A DNA stretch of 64,000 nt from Lunularia cruciata (lineage: Eukaryota > Streptophyta > Marchantiopsida > Lunulariales > Lunulariaceae), in assembly GCA_948567375.1 (NCBI GenBank), contig OX419762.1, positions 29,703,465 through 29,767,464 on the forward strand, given 5' to 3'. The position numbers were made by a program, and so were the translations under genes. The notes under the pieces are model-generated. The model made no database searches and was not told the DNA's origin. It was given only the letters and a program-made list of their open reading frames with translations. Each line of letters starts with the position of its first letter. Position 1 is the stretch's first letter. Shown here piece after piece: positions 1 to 15,487 of the stretch.

Positions 1-1421
1 ACGGGCTGGGGATGTCTAGCGTCTAGGCATCAAGGATTTGTGATGTCGTTCTGCTGGTGCATGTATAAGCTATTCTATGAGCTGCACCTGTCGTACCACT
101 TATCTGCTGAGTTCAGGGATTTAAGTTCACATGTCATTCTATCACAGACAGTTCTCAGAAAGTTGTGATCTATTTCGTCCAAAGCGAAAGAAACATCGGT
201 TCTGGTCTGCGGGTATGTGACACTTCAGAAGCCCCAGTGTTTACTAAATTGTGAACCGACACACGAAACTACAACATTTTTAGATCGGATAAGACGATGT
301 GCATGTCATTCTGACTACCAGAATCTGTCAACAATGAGGTTAATTTCGGTACGAAACTTAAGTCTGTTGGGGCCTCAGGGGTGTTGGGATTTTACTATAA
401 TGCCGCTTGCTTGGGATGAGAACAAGTCGGCAGTCTTATTGCCAAGCGGTAAGAACAATAAGTTATATGGTATATGGCCAATATGGATACTCGTATGGAC
501 ATACGGAATGTTTGTCAAGCAGTCTCTACTCAAAGCATACTTTGCTTGTCAAATTTCGTTATCTTGGATAGGAGATACAGCGCAACTGGAAATGTCCAAA
601 GACCCTGTTGAATTGTAGTTGAAAAAGTGATAAATCCTCACGACTTTACACACTTTACTTTGTCGAAGTAGCCAGGTGGTTCCCTTAAAACAGAGAAGGT
701 CCGGACAAGAAACACAGGAACCAATTCGGAGAAGTGGAGGCTGCTTATAAACTTTATAATCACAATCTCTAGATTTGTTCCTTTTGGGCCTCGAAATGGT
801 TATATCCAAGTCCAGGCATCGGTTCTAGGAAACTGCAAGGCGTGCAGTGGTGTATGCCATTTTACTCTGGAGTGGTTTAACTCTTGAGAGTTTTAAGTTA
901 CTCTAGCAGGCTCAATGGTCAGTCCTTTCTCTCAAATATCATTCGGTGGATGACATGAACTGAGTATATTTTGTTGTCACTAGATGGTCTCAAGTGAGAG
1001 CTGACTCTATTGCTTGACGATAGTTGATTCTTATCTCTGAGAGAAAGTTGACTTTCCTACAAGCAGTAGAAATCCAGGGCGATTGTGATGCCTCAAGCAT
1101 CTCCTGTTGGCCAGCTTTTGGAGTCGCTAGTTAGGTGTTCCAGTCAGCTTCATGCACTGTTCATGTTTATACTCATAGATTAGTTCCCAGTCACTCAGCT
1201 CACACAGCGGGCAATTATCTGTTGAGCTCATAAAATTGGCATCCTCTCCCCCCCGCCCCTTCCCTTGTAGGCCCCCCTTGGCTTGTTTCCGTATGGTATT
1301 GATTTGGGATCGTGGCTTACGGTATGATATCCCTGCTTAAACTGCATTCATACGGTACAGCAGCTTGGTCTGCACTTATTTGACATCCAAGGCGTCTGAC
1401 CTGCTGTTCGGCTTAATGCAG
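1..1421. other. Left-edge region without a recognisable gene
   Basis: Base composition is near-balanced and resembles the gene-bearing segment that follows. I searched it for upstream exons of the UEV gene that ends at 1562, such as the Pro-rich stretch before the active-site equivalent, and found none. They therefore lie left of the window or are lost. An open frame on the plus strand at 217-618 starts only with GTG and resembles nothing I know. A C-rich run occurs at about 1248-1275. Confidence 0.5.
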
Positions 1422-1562
1422 GTCGATCCCAGACATTTCTCCATGCTGGCACAGTGGCGTCGTGAGTACACCATGGAGAATATCCTTACTGAGCTGAAGC
1501 GTGAAATGGCAGCTCCTTCGAACCGCAAGCTGCAGCAGCCACCAGAAGGCAGCATCTTTTAG
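1422..1562 (+). CDS. UEV1: Terminal exon of ubiquitin-conjugating enzyme variant UEV1/MMS2 (partial gene)
   Basis: The exon encodes the last 46 residues of a UEV1/MMS2-type protein. UEVs are E2-like proteins without the catalytic Cys. They pair with Ubc13 to build Lys63-linked ubiquitin chains for DNA-damage tolerance and signalling. The exon begins in frame just after an acceptor (TAATGCAG at 1414-1421) with VDPRHF. It then contains [12 protein letters not shown], a Lys/Glu helix, and the very conserved C-terminal [10 protein letters not shown] ending SIF and TAG. Plant UEVs end in nearly the same way (NRKL-QPPEG-F). Earlier exons, covering the N-terminal UBC fold, are not visible in the 1.4 kb upstream, so either the preceding intron is long or this is a displaced fragment. 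The intact acceptor and reading frame favour a real terminal exon. Identity is fairly sure; activity cannot be judged. Confidence 0.8.
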   Translation, partial: VDPRHFSMLAQWRREYTMENILTELKREMAAPSNRKLQQPPEGSIF

Positions 1563-3761
1563 AAACGTTATCTGATCATGTTGATACCTGCATGTATTGT
1601 ACTGAATCAGTGTTGCGTACTGTCAAGCTACGGACGAGCAGAGGTTGTAAGCTCAATGTTCGGAGAGTGAAGCTTGGAGAGCATGAATAGCCTCATTTCA
1701 TGCTCTGATGTGGTCAGATGGGGATCATCCATATGTAGCTGTGATATGTTTCCATTCGATTGTACTGGATGTCGGAAGTAGATTGGAATTCCTAGCTGAA
1801 CGTGGCGAATTTGAGGCTCCCAAGGGGTCATATTCATACAGCTAGTGTATTGCGATTCATATGATTGGAACTTGCAGCAGTGATTACCATTAATCTAGGG
1901 GTGTGGGAAATGGACACTTGAGGTGGTCGGATGCTTTTTACTGATATCCGCTTTGGGAGGAATGAAAGATGTATTTTCTTTCAACTGCTTACATTTCTGA
2001 ATAGATGGTATGACAATCCGGATTCGGTCCACATGTATCTCGACGGGCTACAAAGCGATAGATCAATATGTATAGAACTCGGAATCCCATGTGAGGAAGG
2101 TTGACTTACGAGTGTTGACCAGCAATTCAATCGAGAGTATTAATTACCCTTTTGCTACCCGTGAGTTCTTTGAAGCAAAGTGGCTAGCCGTGGATCTGTG
2201 CTGCATCCTGGGAATTGATGAACCTCTTCTCAAACTCTTGAAATAAGCTTTCTGTTAAGTTTCGCTGGGTGAGAGATTTGCTTGCTCTGGTATGTCGGTT
2301 TCTTCTTGATACAATTTTCTTAGCCTGCGTGAAAAGGTAGGCGGGTATATGGGGTAACTGTTTACTGCAGCAGAAGTTGGGAGTTTTGTTTCTGATTTAT
2401 CTAAGCTGGTTGGCGTGTCAGGGTAGAGGATCTCTGTGAAGGGACTCTCTTTGATTTTTACGTTGGGACATGGATGTCATATGCACGGAAGGCACTGTTC
2501 TTATCTTGTTCTTAGTAACCGGGTCAGCCGCAAGTTTTAACGTCTTGTCCTGTTATTGATAAAGGACAGTTATCAGAAAGAAGCAAATTATCAACCGCTT
2601 ACTTACTGATGCAATTCAATATTCTTCATCTGTTCATCGGGAATGTTGGGTAACCTCAGTCCACGTTAATTTCCTCCATGGGCAGCACTACACGTCCATC
2701 TTATCCTTTTTGTTATCTTTCAAACTGGCCTCCTGTAATATTGAGTGAACTCGTCCACATAAATTCCCTCCAAGGTCAGTAGCATATGTCCATCTTCTCT
2801 TTCTTGTCATTTTTTAAACTGGCTTACTGGACCCCATCTTGTTTTTCGGTATATCCATCAACCGCAGCATATTGTCACACAAGTGGATCAAGGTTGTGGT
2901 GGGGTGGGGCTGGTTTGTTTCCTAATCCTCTTTTTTGACCTTCCCCAGTGCTATGTTTTAGGGGGTCCTTTTATCTCTCACATGATCTTCTCTACTCTAG
3001 AGATGGTAATCATATTTTCCTTACAGATTGCCCACCCCAGGGAGATGAAGGTTGAAATTTGGTCGTGATTATGGCTAGTTAATGTAGCGTGTAGTGTGGT
3101 TGTTAAAGGTGATTTTTTCAGAGAAGTTTCCTTCGCACTTGATACTTTGCATATGCAAAGTGCATACAAGATATTGATTATGAATAAATGACGTGAAAAG
3201 ATAATCTTGCTACTATTTTGATGACTGCTGGTTTTAACTTGTAGTAACTGTCTTGCTGATAGCAGGTTGATCAATATAAGTTAGAATCAGCTTTATCTTG
3301 AATAATAAGTTTTGTTTTAATCTTGCTTTCTTTTGAAGACTCATTGAAGTACAGTAAGTTACAAGACCCAACAAAGTAGTCAACTAAACAACATGGTTGT
3401 GTATAGAAGTTGTGGTATTTCATTATATCATAAGTTGTAGTGTTTTATTAATGAAACTAAAAAATGAATTGATTAAAAAATGTCATATGTTTAGCTTTAA
3501 AGTAAAGATAGTTTATTGGGGTCTTCATTCATTGCTCACAAGAGGTTAGGGAATTGTAAGCATAAACATAGATCTATTGATAAGATACATGATAAATTAT
3601 ATGTAGAGAAAATTTGTACTATATAGTTGAAACAATATATAATATATAGTTTACATTTAATATCTTTAAAGAAGGGAAGTGAAAGATATACTGAGACATA
3701 TAAGAAGAACACTATTCTGGTTGATTGAAAATAAGTTTAAATAAATAATGGGATTTATTTA
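1563..3761. other. 3' flank of the UEV exon and intergenic DNA
   Basis: No gene is recognised. Composition shifts gradually from near-balanced (to about 3.0 kb) to AT-rich. The first part probably includes the UEV 3' UTR. Short open frames on both strands (about 1.63-1.84, 2.88-3.07 and 2.98-3.27 kb) have no recognisable similarity and look like chance frames. Confidence 0.5.
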
Positions 3762-3812
3762 GTTGATTTCAATTGATCCCATTATAAATAATGGGATCAA
3801 TTGAAATTCAAC
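3762..3812. repeat. 24-bp inverted repeat with 2-nt loop (palindrome)
   Basis: The left arm 3762-3785 (GTTGATTTCAATTGATCCCA plus TTAT) is matched by its reverse complement at 3788-3812, with one extra T in the right arm. The stem is nearly perfect and only 2 nt separate the arms. It lies in AT-rich intergenic DNA. It could be a relic of a small foldback element or a cruciform-prone spot. No flanking target duplication is evident. Confidence 0.75.
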
Positions 3813-4082
3813 CTGATGATGAAGTACAATTTATTCATATTAGTTAGACGGGTATATGTGCATCCAAAGGTATATCACTGATATGAAAATTAAAAGAAAA
3901 GGCATTTTCAGATTTATAATTCATCATTACAAACATATAAACAATATGCAATACAAAATATACGCAGAGTATCACTATGTCCCCTTGGTACCAATAAATA
4001 TATAAGAGAAGGTTCTTACAATTCTTCTCTACTTGTTATTAGGATTATAGTTATTGTTTGAGTTGAATACTTAAATATAGAA

Positions 4083-4320
4083 AATCTTATGATTAATATC
4101 TGATAGATTTCACACTGTGATCTTGTTTTGTTAGTAATTTTACCATTTGACTCGGTTTTTTTCAATCTTATTTGTAATATCAGAGGAATTTCACACTATA
4201 ACTTTGTTTCGCCAGCAATTTTACCAACTCTGTTTTTTGTCAATCTTATGATTAATATTTGAGACATTTCACATTACGATCTTGTTTCGCCAACAATCTT
4301 ACCATATGACTTTGCTTTGA
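4083..4320. repeat. Degenerate tandem repeat, three units of about 78-80 bp
   Basis: Units begin near 4083, 4163 and 4241. Each contains CAATCTTAT, then GA-ATTTCACA, then TGATCTTGTTTCGCCA or a variant, then AATTTTACCA and a T-rich end. Copies are diverged by substitutions and small indels. A second smaller set of echoes (TGTC-AGAGATTTCTA followed by GTGTTGTGTATGAT) occurs at about 4515-4645. No coding potential is seen. Confidence 0.6.
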
Positions 4321-6557
4321 AAAAGATTGAGTATGACCTTGTTTTCTACTATATTTAAGGAAATTCGTGGTATGATTTTGCTGTTGAGAGAGTCACCTGC
4401 GAACCACGTTAGAATTCTGTTTCCATGTACCTCGCCTGCATCACTCACACCGAACTCTTCCAGTGAAACGATTCCGTGATCATGTCCCCACCCGTTCTCA
4501 ACCTAAAGCTCACCCATGTCTATAGATTTCTATAAACCTCATCAATGTCCAGAGATTTCTATGGGTGTTGTGTATGATCTTATCTCTTCCGATGAACGAT
4601 TCAGTGATCATGTCTAGAGATTTCTAAGAGTGTTGTGTATGATTTAATCTACGATGTCAAATGCACTTCCATATGCTTAGATGTGTATCCTCGATGGAGA
4701 TGGAGGGAGAAAAAAGACGTTATTTTCTCAAAATTTCTAAAACAAAATCATATATCTACCCCAGACAGAGGGGAGGAAAAGAAAAACATACCATGGTTAT
4801 TTTGTAAGAAAAATTTAACAAGATTATTTTGTGAAACGTTTTGAAACAGTATCATATGGTCCAAGGTAATATTGTAAGGACAATAGTTTTTCCCTTCTTA
4901 TTCTTATTATTATTTTTAGTGATATATTTATATAAATATCTAGTATGAACTAAAAGATAAATTAGAATAGTCTTAAAATCTTTTTTCACCCAATTAACTG
5001 CAATATATTATTTGATGAGTAAAATACCTTCATCGAAGTATTTTGAACTATACTATACATTGATTCCGTACTGTTCGACCAAACTTTTCCTTTGAATGGA
5101 CTTCTTTAAGATGAATGATATATAATTCTTATTCTGATAAGAATATACTTATGTTATATTTGAGTACTAAATGAAAAATCATTTCCTTGGATATTTTTAG
5201 AACTCTTTGATGCTTATGGGGGCTTTCTATTGCCAGCTTATTTATTAAAATAATATGAAGCTAAAAATAAAGACAAAAATGCATTCATACCTAATTTTAC
5301 TTTAAAATAAATATAGAAATTTAAAGAATAAAGATAGTTGTTCACCAAATAGTTAAAAAGATCAACTTGTAAACTCATTATGGATCATAAACATGATCAC
5401 TAAATTTTTTTTAACATTACTAGATTATGTTTCATGGAAGATAATTTCAAAGAGACAATCTAATAGTAATTCCAATACTAATATTTTGAAGTGAAGTTAC
5501 TGGTGTTTTTCATAAATATTTCATCAAAATTAATAGTAATAATATAATATATAATAGTAATATTTTGTCTTATTTGATATGAAAATAAGATTAAAAATTT
5601 TTAATTAAATTTTTCACCAGTATTGTCTTTGTTTCTGTCTAGTCTTTGTTGCAATTCCTTTTCTATCACAAGAGGTACTCTAGATAAATCACTCGTATTC
5701 TTTGCACTAAGTCTTCTTCTTCGTTGGGAAACATAACGATAAAATAGTTGGTAAAGTTTTCTTGCAAACGATAATCAATTCTTATTCTTTTTGGTCTCTT
5801 CTTCTCTAATTATTTTCTTACCGCATATATTAAGTACTGTAATTTTAAAAATGAATAATTAAAAATAAAATAAAATAGATAAATCACTTATTTAAGTGTA
5901 TCATAATATACAATTCTATATGATTTATTATAACATATTTAGGATACTATATCTTATGATGGTGGGCAAGGCTATTAATTTAAACTACAAGAAAATATGC
6001 ATTAATCTATTCTAAAATACTTGTACGTGAAACCATCGCTAGGTTTATTCAGAACTCAATTCATTCACAATCACTCCATGATAAGTTGATCCAGACTTGC
6101 TATTTCAGGTTTACACTATGGACAAGCCCATGACTGGACAATGTTGCACGAGCTTTGAATGAGCAGATGACATTTGACAAGTCCAGGGAGGAAAAACGAG
6201 ATTTGTCAAGAATGTAGGATACCAACCGACATTGAGACTGTGCACCATAACATGCGGTTCAATCTGTCGCGGGGCGGCCTTTCCATATCGTAGTCGACTT
6301 GACATGACCGTGGACAGTAATTAGTCTTTGAACAATGTGATCGCAATGTACTGTTTACTCGGGAGCAGCAAAGTTTAAATCGGGGAACGGCTGGGCTGCC
6401 ATCGCTAGGACGCCCTGAGACAGGAGTTCCAGGCCGCAGATTTACGTTCAGAGAGCCAGGAGGGGCTAGCCAGGTATATTCAGAGAATTGTCAGTTCGTG
6501 GAGAGTTTATCATAACAACTTGATAACTTCTGCAGATTTGGAAATCTACATGTGACC
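4321..6557. other. AT-rich intergenic DNA
   Basis: 4.85-6.0 kb is strongly AT-rich without a gene signal. From about 6.0 kb composition returns to near-balanced as the ACL5-like gene region is approached. A short minus-strand open frame at 6111-6305 is unrecognised and has no splice context that I can support. Confidence 0.5.
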
Positions 6558-6890
6558 TTATTGTTGGCGATGGATGGCTTCGTCTACTATCAGATTGTCT
6601 GCAATCTTTTCACATGTAACCGCCCATTCTGCAAGTGAGATCAGCTCATTCAACCGCGCATTTGACCACCCTGTTTCCACCAACTCCCAGGGGCTGGGAA
6701 CAAAGTCTTCGAAGATTTGGTTGACTGGGATTCTTTCGGTGTGATCCCACAGTGGAAGGGAAGGAACTTGGAAAATATCCCTGCCACTCAGGCGCAGCAG
6801 CATTGAATCCGAATTAGAGCGTGCGCTGAGCTCGCTCACATTAGCGAAACATTCAGAGGGTGTTTGGGGAATGCTACAGGTCCACCGCAT
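6558..6890 (-). CDS. Unidentified open reading frame, possibly a terminal exon
   Basis: I do not recognise this protein. The first in-frame ATG is at 6888-6890 and gives about 110 residues ending in TAA at 6558. The frame stays open upstream to an in-frame TAG at 7005-7007, so it could be a 3' exon of about 147 codons rather than an ORF starting at the ATG. The sequence is rich in Trp, Glu, Leu and Ser (for example PLWDHTERIP and SPWELVETGW). There are no transmembrane segments or low-complexity tracts. It lies on the same strand as the ACL5-like gene and begins about 400 bp downstream of that gene's stop, so it could be a separate gene, an alternative 3' part or a chance frame in near-balanced DNA. 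Nothing regulatory is apparent. Confidence 0.3.
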   Translation of the reverse strand: MRWTCSIPQTPSECFANVSELSARSNSDSMLLRLSGRDIFQVPSLPLWDHTERIPVNQIFEDFVPSPWELVETGWSNARLNELISLAEWAVTCEKIADNLIVDEAIHRQQ

Positions 6891-7394
6891 GCGGGTGACA
6901 TTTCCAAAATCCCTTTTGAGTTTATTACGCAAAATAGTATGGTGGATCCACACCAGGAGCCCTTCTGTCCACAAAACAGGCCAGCTCTCGCTGATCCATT
7001 GCCGCTAGTTCCGCTACAACTACTGTAAGTGCTGCTGGCTAGGAAGGAACCGTTTGATCTTCCTGAAGCCGAACACACAACCTACTGACTATCTCGTCTT
7101 ACTACCGCGCCGAGTAAAACTGTAGAGAACCTCCCTCCTCTCACTATGTCCTATCTATATAGCACAGGTCCCACGGGCTTAACTAGGGGGCCTTATGTAT
7201 GAAACCACGCCCAGATCCTGAATGTGCTTCGTCTTCAGCTCAGGTATGGATGGGTTGTACTTCGACATCACAGACCGACGGTAGAGAGCAAAAAGAAAAT
7301 TGCTGCCCATTACGTAAAATTCTGTCAAAAAAGATTCCTTATCTGTTGTCTATACATGGGTATGATGAGAGCATCCGGTTGCTCGTAGCAGTCT

Positions 7395-10228
<2,834 letters not shown>

Positions 10229-10750
10229 TTCGTCCTCTCTTTTCTCTTCCCCGACGATTGGGAGACTCTCTTTCCCCAGCTTTAATCTTGATGTAAACAA
10301 GGAAAAATTCTCCAGAAACGCGATGCAGCTCTCCACAATCTCACGAGCTCAATTCCTCTCTTCCAGTTGAAACAACAAGAAAGCTCGAATTTCTTAAAAG
10401 AACGGTTCCAGCTAGTCTGCTTTGGATCAGTAACAGCCGCGACCCGATGGAAAGAAAGAATGGAACTGACTATTTAGAAGCCAAAAGGCTTCTGCTTCGG
10501 TAGTTCCTTGCCGCTTAGAGATTCACGAGGAGACACTAAATTGAATCTCAAAAGTAGAAGAAGAGCAATAGTCAAGGGGCGTAGCAGTTGCTATTGGACT
10601 CGGTTTTTCTTCAGAAAAGCCTTTTGATTGAAGGAAGCATACCAATCGAATAGACACAGAGCTGCCGAAGATATAGTGAAAGTAAGAGCACTGGACAGCG
10701 AAAGAGAAAGAAGATATTGAATGAGACATTTCATGCTCGGAGGCATATTA
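10229..10750 (-). promoter_or_regulatory. 5' leader / promoter-proximal region of the ACL5-like gene
   Basis: Near-balanced DNA lies upstream of the ATG and ends abruptly at an AT desert from about 10.85 kb. On the transcript strand it holds a 68-codon open frame (10729-10523) that could act as an upstream ORF if transcription starts above it. No TATA box or known cis element can be assigned with confidence. Upstream ORFs do control other genes of the thermospermine pathway (SAC51 family), but linking that to this frame is speculation. Confidence 0.3.
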
Positions 10751-13138
10751 TGTAGACAACACAAAGAGGCATCATGCCATTAACGCTATGATCATGCCAA
10801 TACCATACCCATGCATACATTCATGTCATTGATCTATTGCGGGTATCGTTTTTGCATGAGTTCGTATTTCAAATTTTATTCAAAGAAAGATTTTACATTC
10901 TATTTTATCATAATACTAATTATTTTAAACATATAGATATAAAATTATATTATAATTGTAAAATATATATTTTGGATGTATAGATAAATTTATCATCCAA
11001 AATAATATAAAATTTATTATAGATATAAATCAAAAACTAATAAATTATAATATAATTGTTTAATCTATTTCTAAAATAATAATTTTAGATAATCTGTAGT
11101 TACTAAAATATGCACATTATTAGCCTTGAACCAATAACCAATAGGAACTGATTTTAAATCATGTTTATTTGTAGTGTTTATCTTTTTCACCAAATGTGCA
11201 AAACTATTCATAAAAAATTTAAAATAATAATATTATCATAAAAATATTTTATTTTTAATATGTAATATAATATAATAATATAATAATAATATATATGATA
11301 AATATATATAATATATATGATAATATATATTTTATATAATAAATATAATAATAAATATTTTTTATAAGGAGTAAATATCATAATATTGTTAAATAAAAAG
11401 ACATATATCACTTTAATGAAAAATTAATTCATTTTAAATTTACATAATCACATAAATTATATGGTTAATATAAATAAATCTAAATATCAATATATATTAT
11501 ATCTAAATATTTATCTGTCAAATAAAACTGACTAAATTTTTTGGTTTTTTAATTTATATATATATATAAATATATATAAAGAGTTCATCATCTAAATAAA
11601 GATGAATGTAAAATAATTTTATTGAATATAATGCGAAATTATAAGTTAAAATTTCAAGAATAATAAATTTTGATCAATTTGATTAGTAATATACATTTGA
11701 CACAAATAAAAATATTTAAATTACAAAAGAAGCTTTTTAATCCAATTTAGTGTTAATATAAACAAAAAATTACTCATTATTAATATTTTGAAAGTTACTA
11801 TAATGTTTATCTTCTATCAATGTGATATACATTGCTTTGATAAATAAGATATAATCCTTTTTAGTTTCCATCAAACCTAGGAACTTATTTACTTTAGCTG
11901 CATTTTAAGATTTCGAGCTGTATATAGTACATAATAATTTACCAGTTTACTTGTATCACCTTTGTTTTCAGAAATTAGAAAAATATAGACACTACTCAAA
12001 CAATTAAACAAATTTTTTTGGTAATTTAGACCAATATTATGATAATAGACCAAAGACCAATATTATGATCAAAGGAGATTTTGCACACATTCAGAAATAT
12101 CTTCCTAATATATACAACTTAAAAAATATTTAACATATTAAAATTTATAGCTATGATTTCTAGAGGTGAAATATAAAATCAAATAATTTTACAACTTTGT
12201 CAATATTAGGCATATTACATACATTGGTGAATAAAGAAAAGTACCCCATTAAAAGTACTATAAAAGGTAATGTTATGAGTTGACTTACTTAAACATATGT
12301 CAGACAATAAAGAAAGATAGTGTACTTCAAAGAGAACTTTCTCAGAAAAATTATTCTCATGTGAATCTACTATCTTTCATATATCCGTTCATCTTTTTGG
12401 CTATATTCTTTTTCTTTGTCTTTTATTCACTTAATATTATGTATATTTATCCTTGTTATTACCTCTCTCTATATATGTATGTTTTCTAAACGTGAATATA
12501 AAACTTTATTTGTAATATTTTGATTAAAGGTTAGTTTACTAAAGAGCTCAATTAGCAAAGATATTTTATAATTTTTTAAAAAAAAAATTTTATAACAGAT
12601 AATATGACTACATAAAAAATAGAAATTAACAAGTAAAATTGTAATTCAAACTCTATGTTAAGATAGTATCATAACAATTAAATTTTACAAACAATTTCAG
12701 AAAGATATAAATTTGAGTACCTCATTAGGTCTGCATGGAGGTGACCACCAATCCCATTCATTTTGTATTATCCTTCTATATTTGATATACAGAATATTTT
12801 ATTTCTAGATTCATTCTCCGAGCTTGATGTTATAGAATATTAGAGTATATGATCTTGATTTTATATTGGATGTTATATTGGATTCCTAGATCCAAAAAAT
12901 TGAAAGCTAAGTCAAATATAGAGTTGAAAGTCACTTTGTCTATCCGGGCTTAAGGGCCATCTACTATGGATAGACAATACTGTTTCTAACAACATATTTT
13001 ATTTTTTTAATTTCCTTACCTTGCATGCATCATGGTAATAGACATATAATACTATTTCTAATGATGTATTTGTTGCTTTAAATTCCTTACCTTGTATGCA
13101 TCATAGTAATATTATCTTGTGAATATAAATGTTGTTCA
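10751..13138. other. AT desert
   Basis: This stretch is extremely AT-rich, especially 10.86-12.7 kb, with long runs of ATA/TAT-type simple sequence (for example about 11.22-11.35 kb). Open frames here are low-complexity Ile/Tyr/Lys products and not genes. No repeat with clear ends is recognised. Confidence 0.6.
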
Positions 13139-13160
13139 TATATATATATATATATATATA
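13139..13160. repeat. (TA)n microsatellite
   Basis: Eleven uninterrupted TA units. Confidence 0.95.
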
Positions 13161-13945
13161 GAGTACACCAAAGAGAAAAGAGAGGGAAAAGAGTACAAGG
13201 CACAAACAAGTGCAAAAGGAGAAGAGAGCTCGAGGTGCAAATAGTTCCAAGCGGCCAAGAAAGGGTGTGCCTACCGCAGCCGCTCATCGATGAAGACACA
13301 AAGTCTGAATGCATTGCAAAGCAATTGATATACAATGTTTGTATAATAATATGAGCATGTTTGGAGAAATAGCCAGTGCCTCTCTTGTTTGCAAATAACC
13401 CCATGCTACTTACCTGAGGAGATCATCAAAGTGGTGATGTACCATCCAAAAATCTCAATTGTTAGAGGGATAAAGGTATCCGAGGATAGCCAAGGTGCGT
13501 AGTTGTACTCCTTACCTCTAGAGGTAATGTCATTGTTGCTCTTGCCTATATGCAAATCCATGCCAATGACTTTGCTTGTGGATGGTTCACCACCACAATG
13601 TGCAAGGTGTGACCATCCATAAAGGTAACAATATCCGCTCACACTCAACATGTAAGTGATCATGGTAAATCCAACCATCTCTCAATCTGAACCTAAGCAC
13701 ATGTAGCTCATAAGATCCGGGTCATTGCATCATGAACTATATCATTGACTTTAGTGCTCTTTGCCTATTGTACATCATAGAAATGTATGCCTTGCATGTC
13801 ATATAGGGAATCACATGTGCATTGGTCTAGAAGCATTATGAGCATTGGATGGGGGAGACTGAACCTCGATTGTAGTGTTGGGGTAAACTACTCAGAAATA
13901 AATCACAAGTTTTTCAATCAAGGATAAACCCAAAGCTTTGCTACT
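13161..13945. other. Unassigned DNA between microsatellite and tandem array
   Basis: No gene is recognised. The phrase CCTTGCATGCATCATGGTAA at about 13019 and its variant at about 13090, both just left of the microsatellite, recur inside the array that follows (about 14163 and 14468). This suggests that the array's repeat family extends on this side. Minus-strand open frames at 13087-13404 and 13406-13678 are unrecognised. Confidence 0.4.
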
Positions 13946-14780
13946 GCTTATAGAATCTAATAGGATTATAGAGAGGAATCTTATTAGTTGTAATGAGTAC
14001 TTTTTTGATAGTTTTAGAGCTCAAAATTTTATCACTGAAAGCTAATAAAATGAAAATATGAATGAAAATAAAATTCTAATTTTCATTGAAATCTACAAGG
14101 AACTATTGTTGCACTATGAACCTGGTGGTTAGGGTACCCATTATATATTACGGTTCTTATTTCCGTACATCTTATGCATCATGGTGCTATTATCCCAAGA
14201 AGGTAAAAGTGATCTATCCAAACTTCTCTTTAGACTATAATCTAAGAGGATTATAGACCCTTAAATTATCATTCATAGGTAGGCATTATATCACTATATT
14301 GGGTATGTTTTGGACTGCTTTTTAGAACAAACATTTATCATTTAAAGCTACATTTAGAATATACATAAATCTCTAATCAACACTTGAATCTACATTGATT
14401 ATTGGTGCAGGATGAGCAGGATTTTGGTGGTTAGGTTATCTATGATATATTATCGTTCTTAGGTCCTTACTTTGCATGCATCACAGTGGTGTTATCCCGT
14501 GAATATGAAATTAATGCATGCACAGCTCTATTTGAACAATGATCTAACAGGATTATAGATCCTTAAACTATCATCTAATAGGAGTATAGATAGGCATCAT
14601 ATTATTATATTGGATATTTTTGTTTTGATATTTTGAGATCAAAAGTTTTTCATTTAATGTTACATATGGAATACAAACAAATTTCTGATCAACATTAAAA
14701 TCTATAACTATCGGTGCTGGATGAGCCTGGATTCTGGTTCTGGTGGGGTTACCCATGATATATTATCGTTCATGTTATTG
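13946..14780. repeat. Degenerate tandem array, three units of about 280-310 bp
   Basis: Units start near 13955, 14232 and 14541 with A/GATCTAA-AGGATTATAGA. They share, in order, an AAACTATCAT-type block, a TTTGATA-TTTTGAG block, AAATCTA, then GGTGCTGGATGAG, GGTGGTTAGG-TACCCAT and GATATATTATCGTTC, then TGCATCA-GGTG-TATTATCCC. Divergence between units is high. No coding or transposon hallmark is visible, so it may be an old local duplication or satellite remnant. Confidence 0.6.
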
Positions 14781-15487
14781 CTCTGTAATCTACCGCTACG
14801 TAACAATACTTGTTATGGTGTTTTGGTAATGATGCCTTTGGTTTCTGGTTTAGCTGTGAAAAGCAAAGCAAAGCTCAAAAACCTACAGAGAATAAAACTG
14901 GTCCGTAGATTGCAATCTTGAAAATGGGCGAAACACCCTTCCCATCGTAAATCAACGTTGTGGTTTGTGTAGGTGAGAAAGGCAAGAATTTGATGACTAT
15001 TTGTGAGTATTCTTCTATATCATCCGGAGTAACAACCGGGCTTGGTGTGTTAACAAGGACCTCTGTCTATTAAAGCTTTTATTTCAAATAAGATTATCCA
15101 ATCCCCTTTAACGGGACTCATTCAGAAGTAATAAAAATTCTTCAATTAAAAAAAGAATCGTCCTCTAACAGGTCGGTCCTATTAGTTTTGTTTAGTGGCG
15201 TGATCATCTATGTTATACGATATTCTGTGGTATGGTTGATATAGTCGTAATTGGAGAATGCCAGGAGACAAATACTCCAAAAACTCAGGTAACCTCTTCT
15301 CTTCTCCAGGTACCCTTTGAGAATAAAATAATAAGATTGCAATATCCTTCAATTTTGACGCATGTGGTGGAGTCTTCTTCTCATTTGCCTGAATGATCAT
15401 ATGAATAATAAAACGTTAGTAGGCAGAGCCCGTAACACGAACTTTTCATCTCAGTCTGAACGGGGAGAAAATCTAACAATTAAGAGA
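14781..15487. other. Unassigned DNA
   Basis: No gene is recognised. Base composition rises toward balanced from about 14.9 kb onward. Several short open frames on both strands lack recognisable similarity. Confidence 0.4.

Noticed and set aside
217-618. 133-codon open frame on the plus strand
   Set aside because: It starts only with GTG, has no recognisable similarity, and shows no splice context.
10229-10336. N-terminal extension of the ACL5-like protein beginning at 10336
   Set aside because: The codon at 10334-10336 is GTG and no in-frame ATG occurs between it and the upstream stop. The first ATG is at 10226-10228.
11208-11411. Ile/Tyr-rich open frame
   Set aside because: Low-complexity translation of AT-rich simple sequence.
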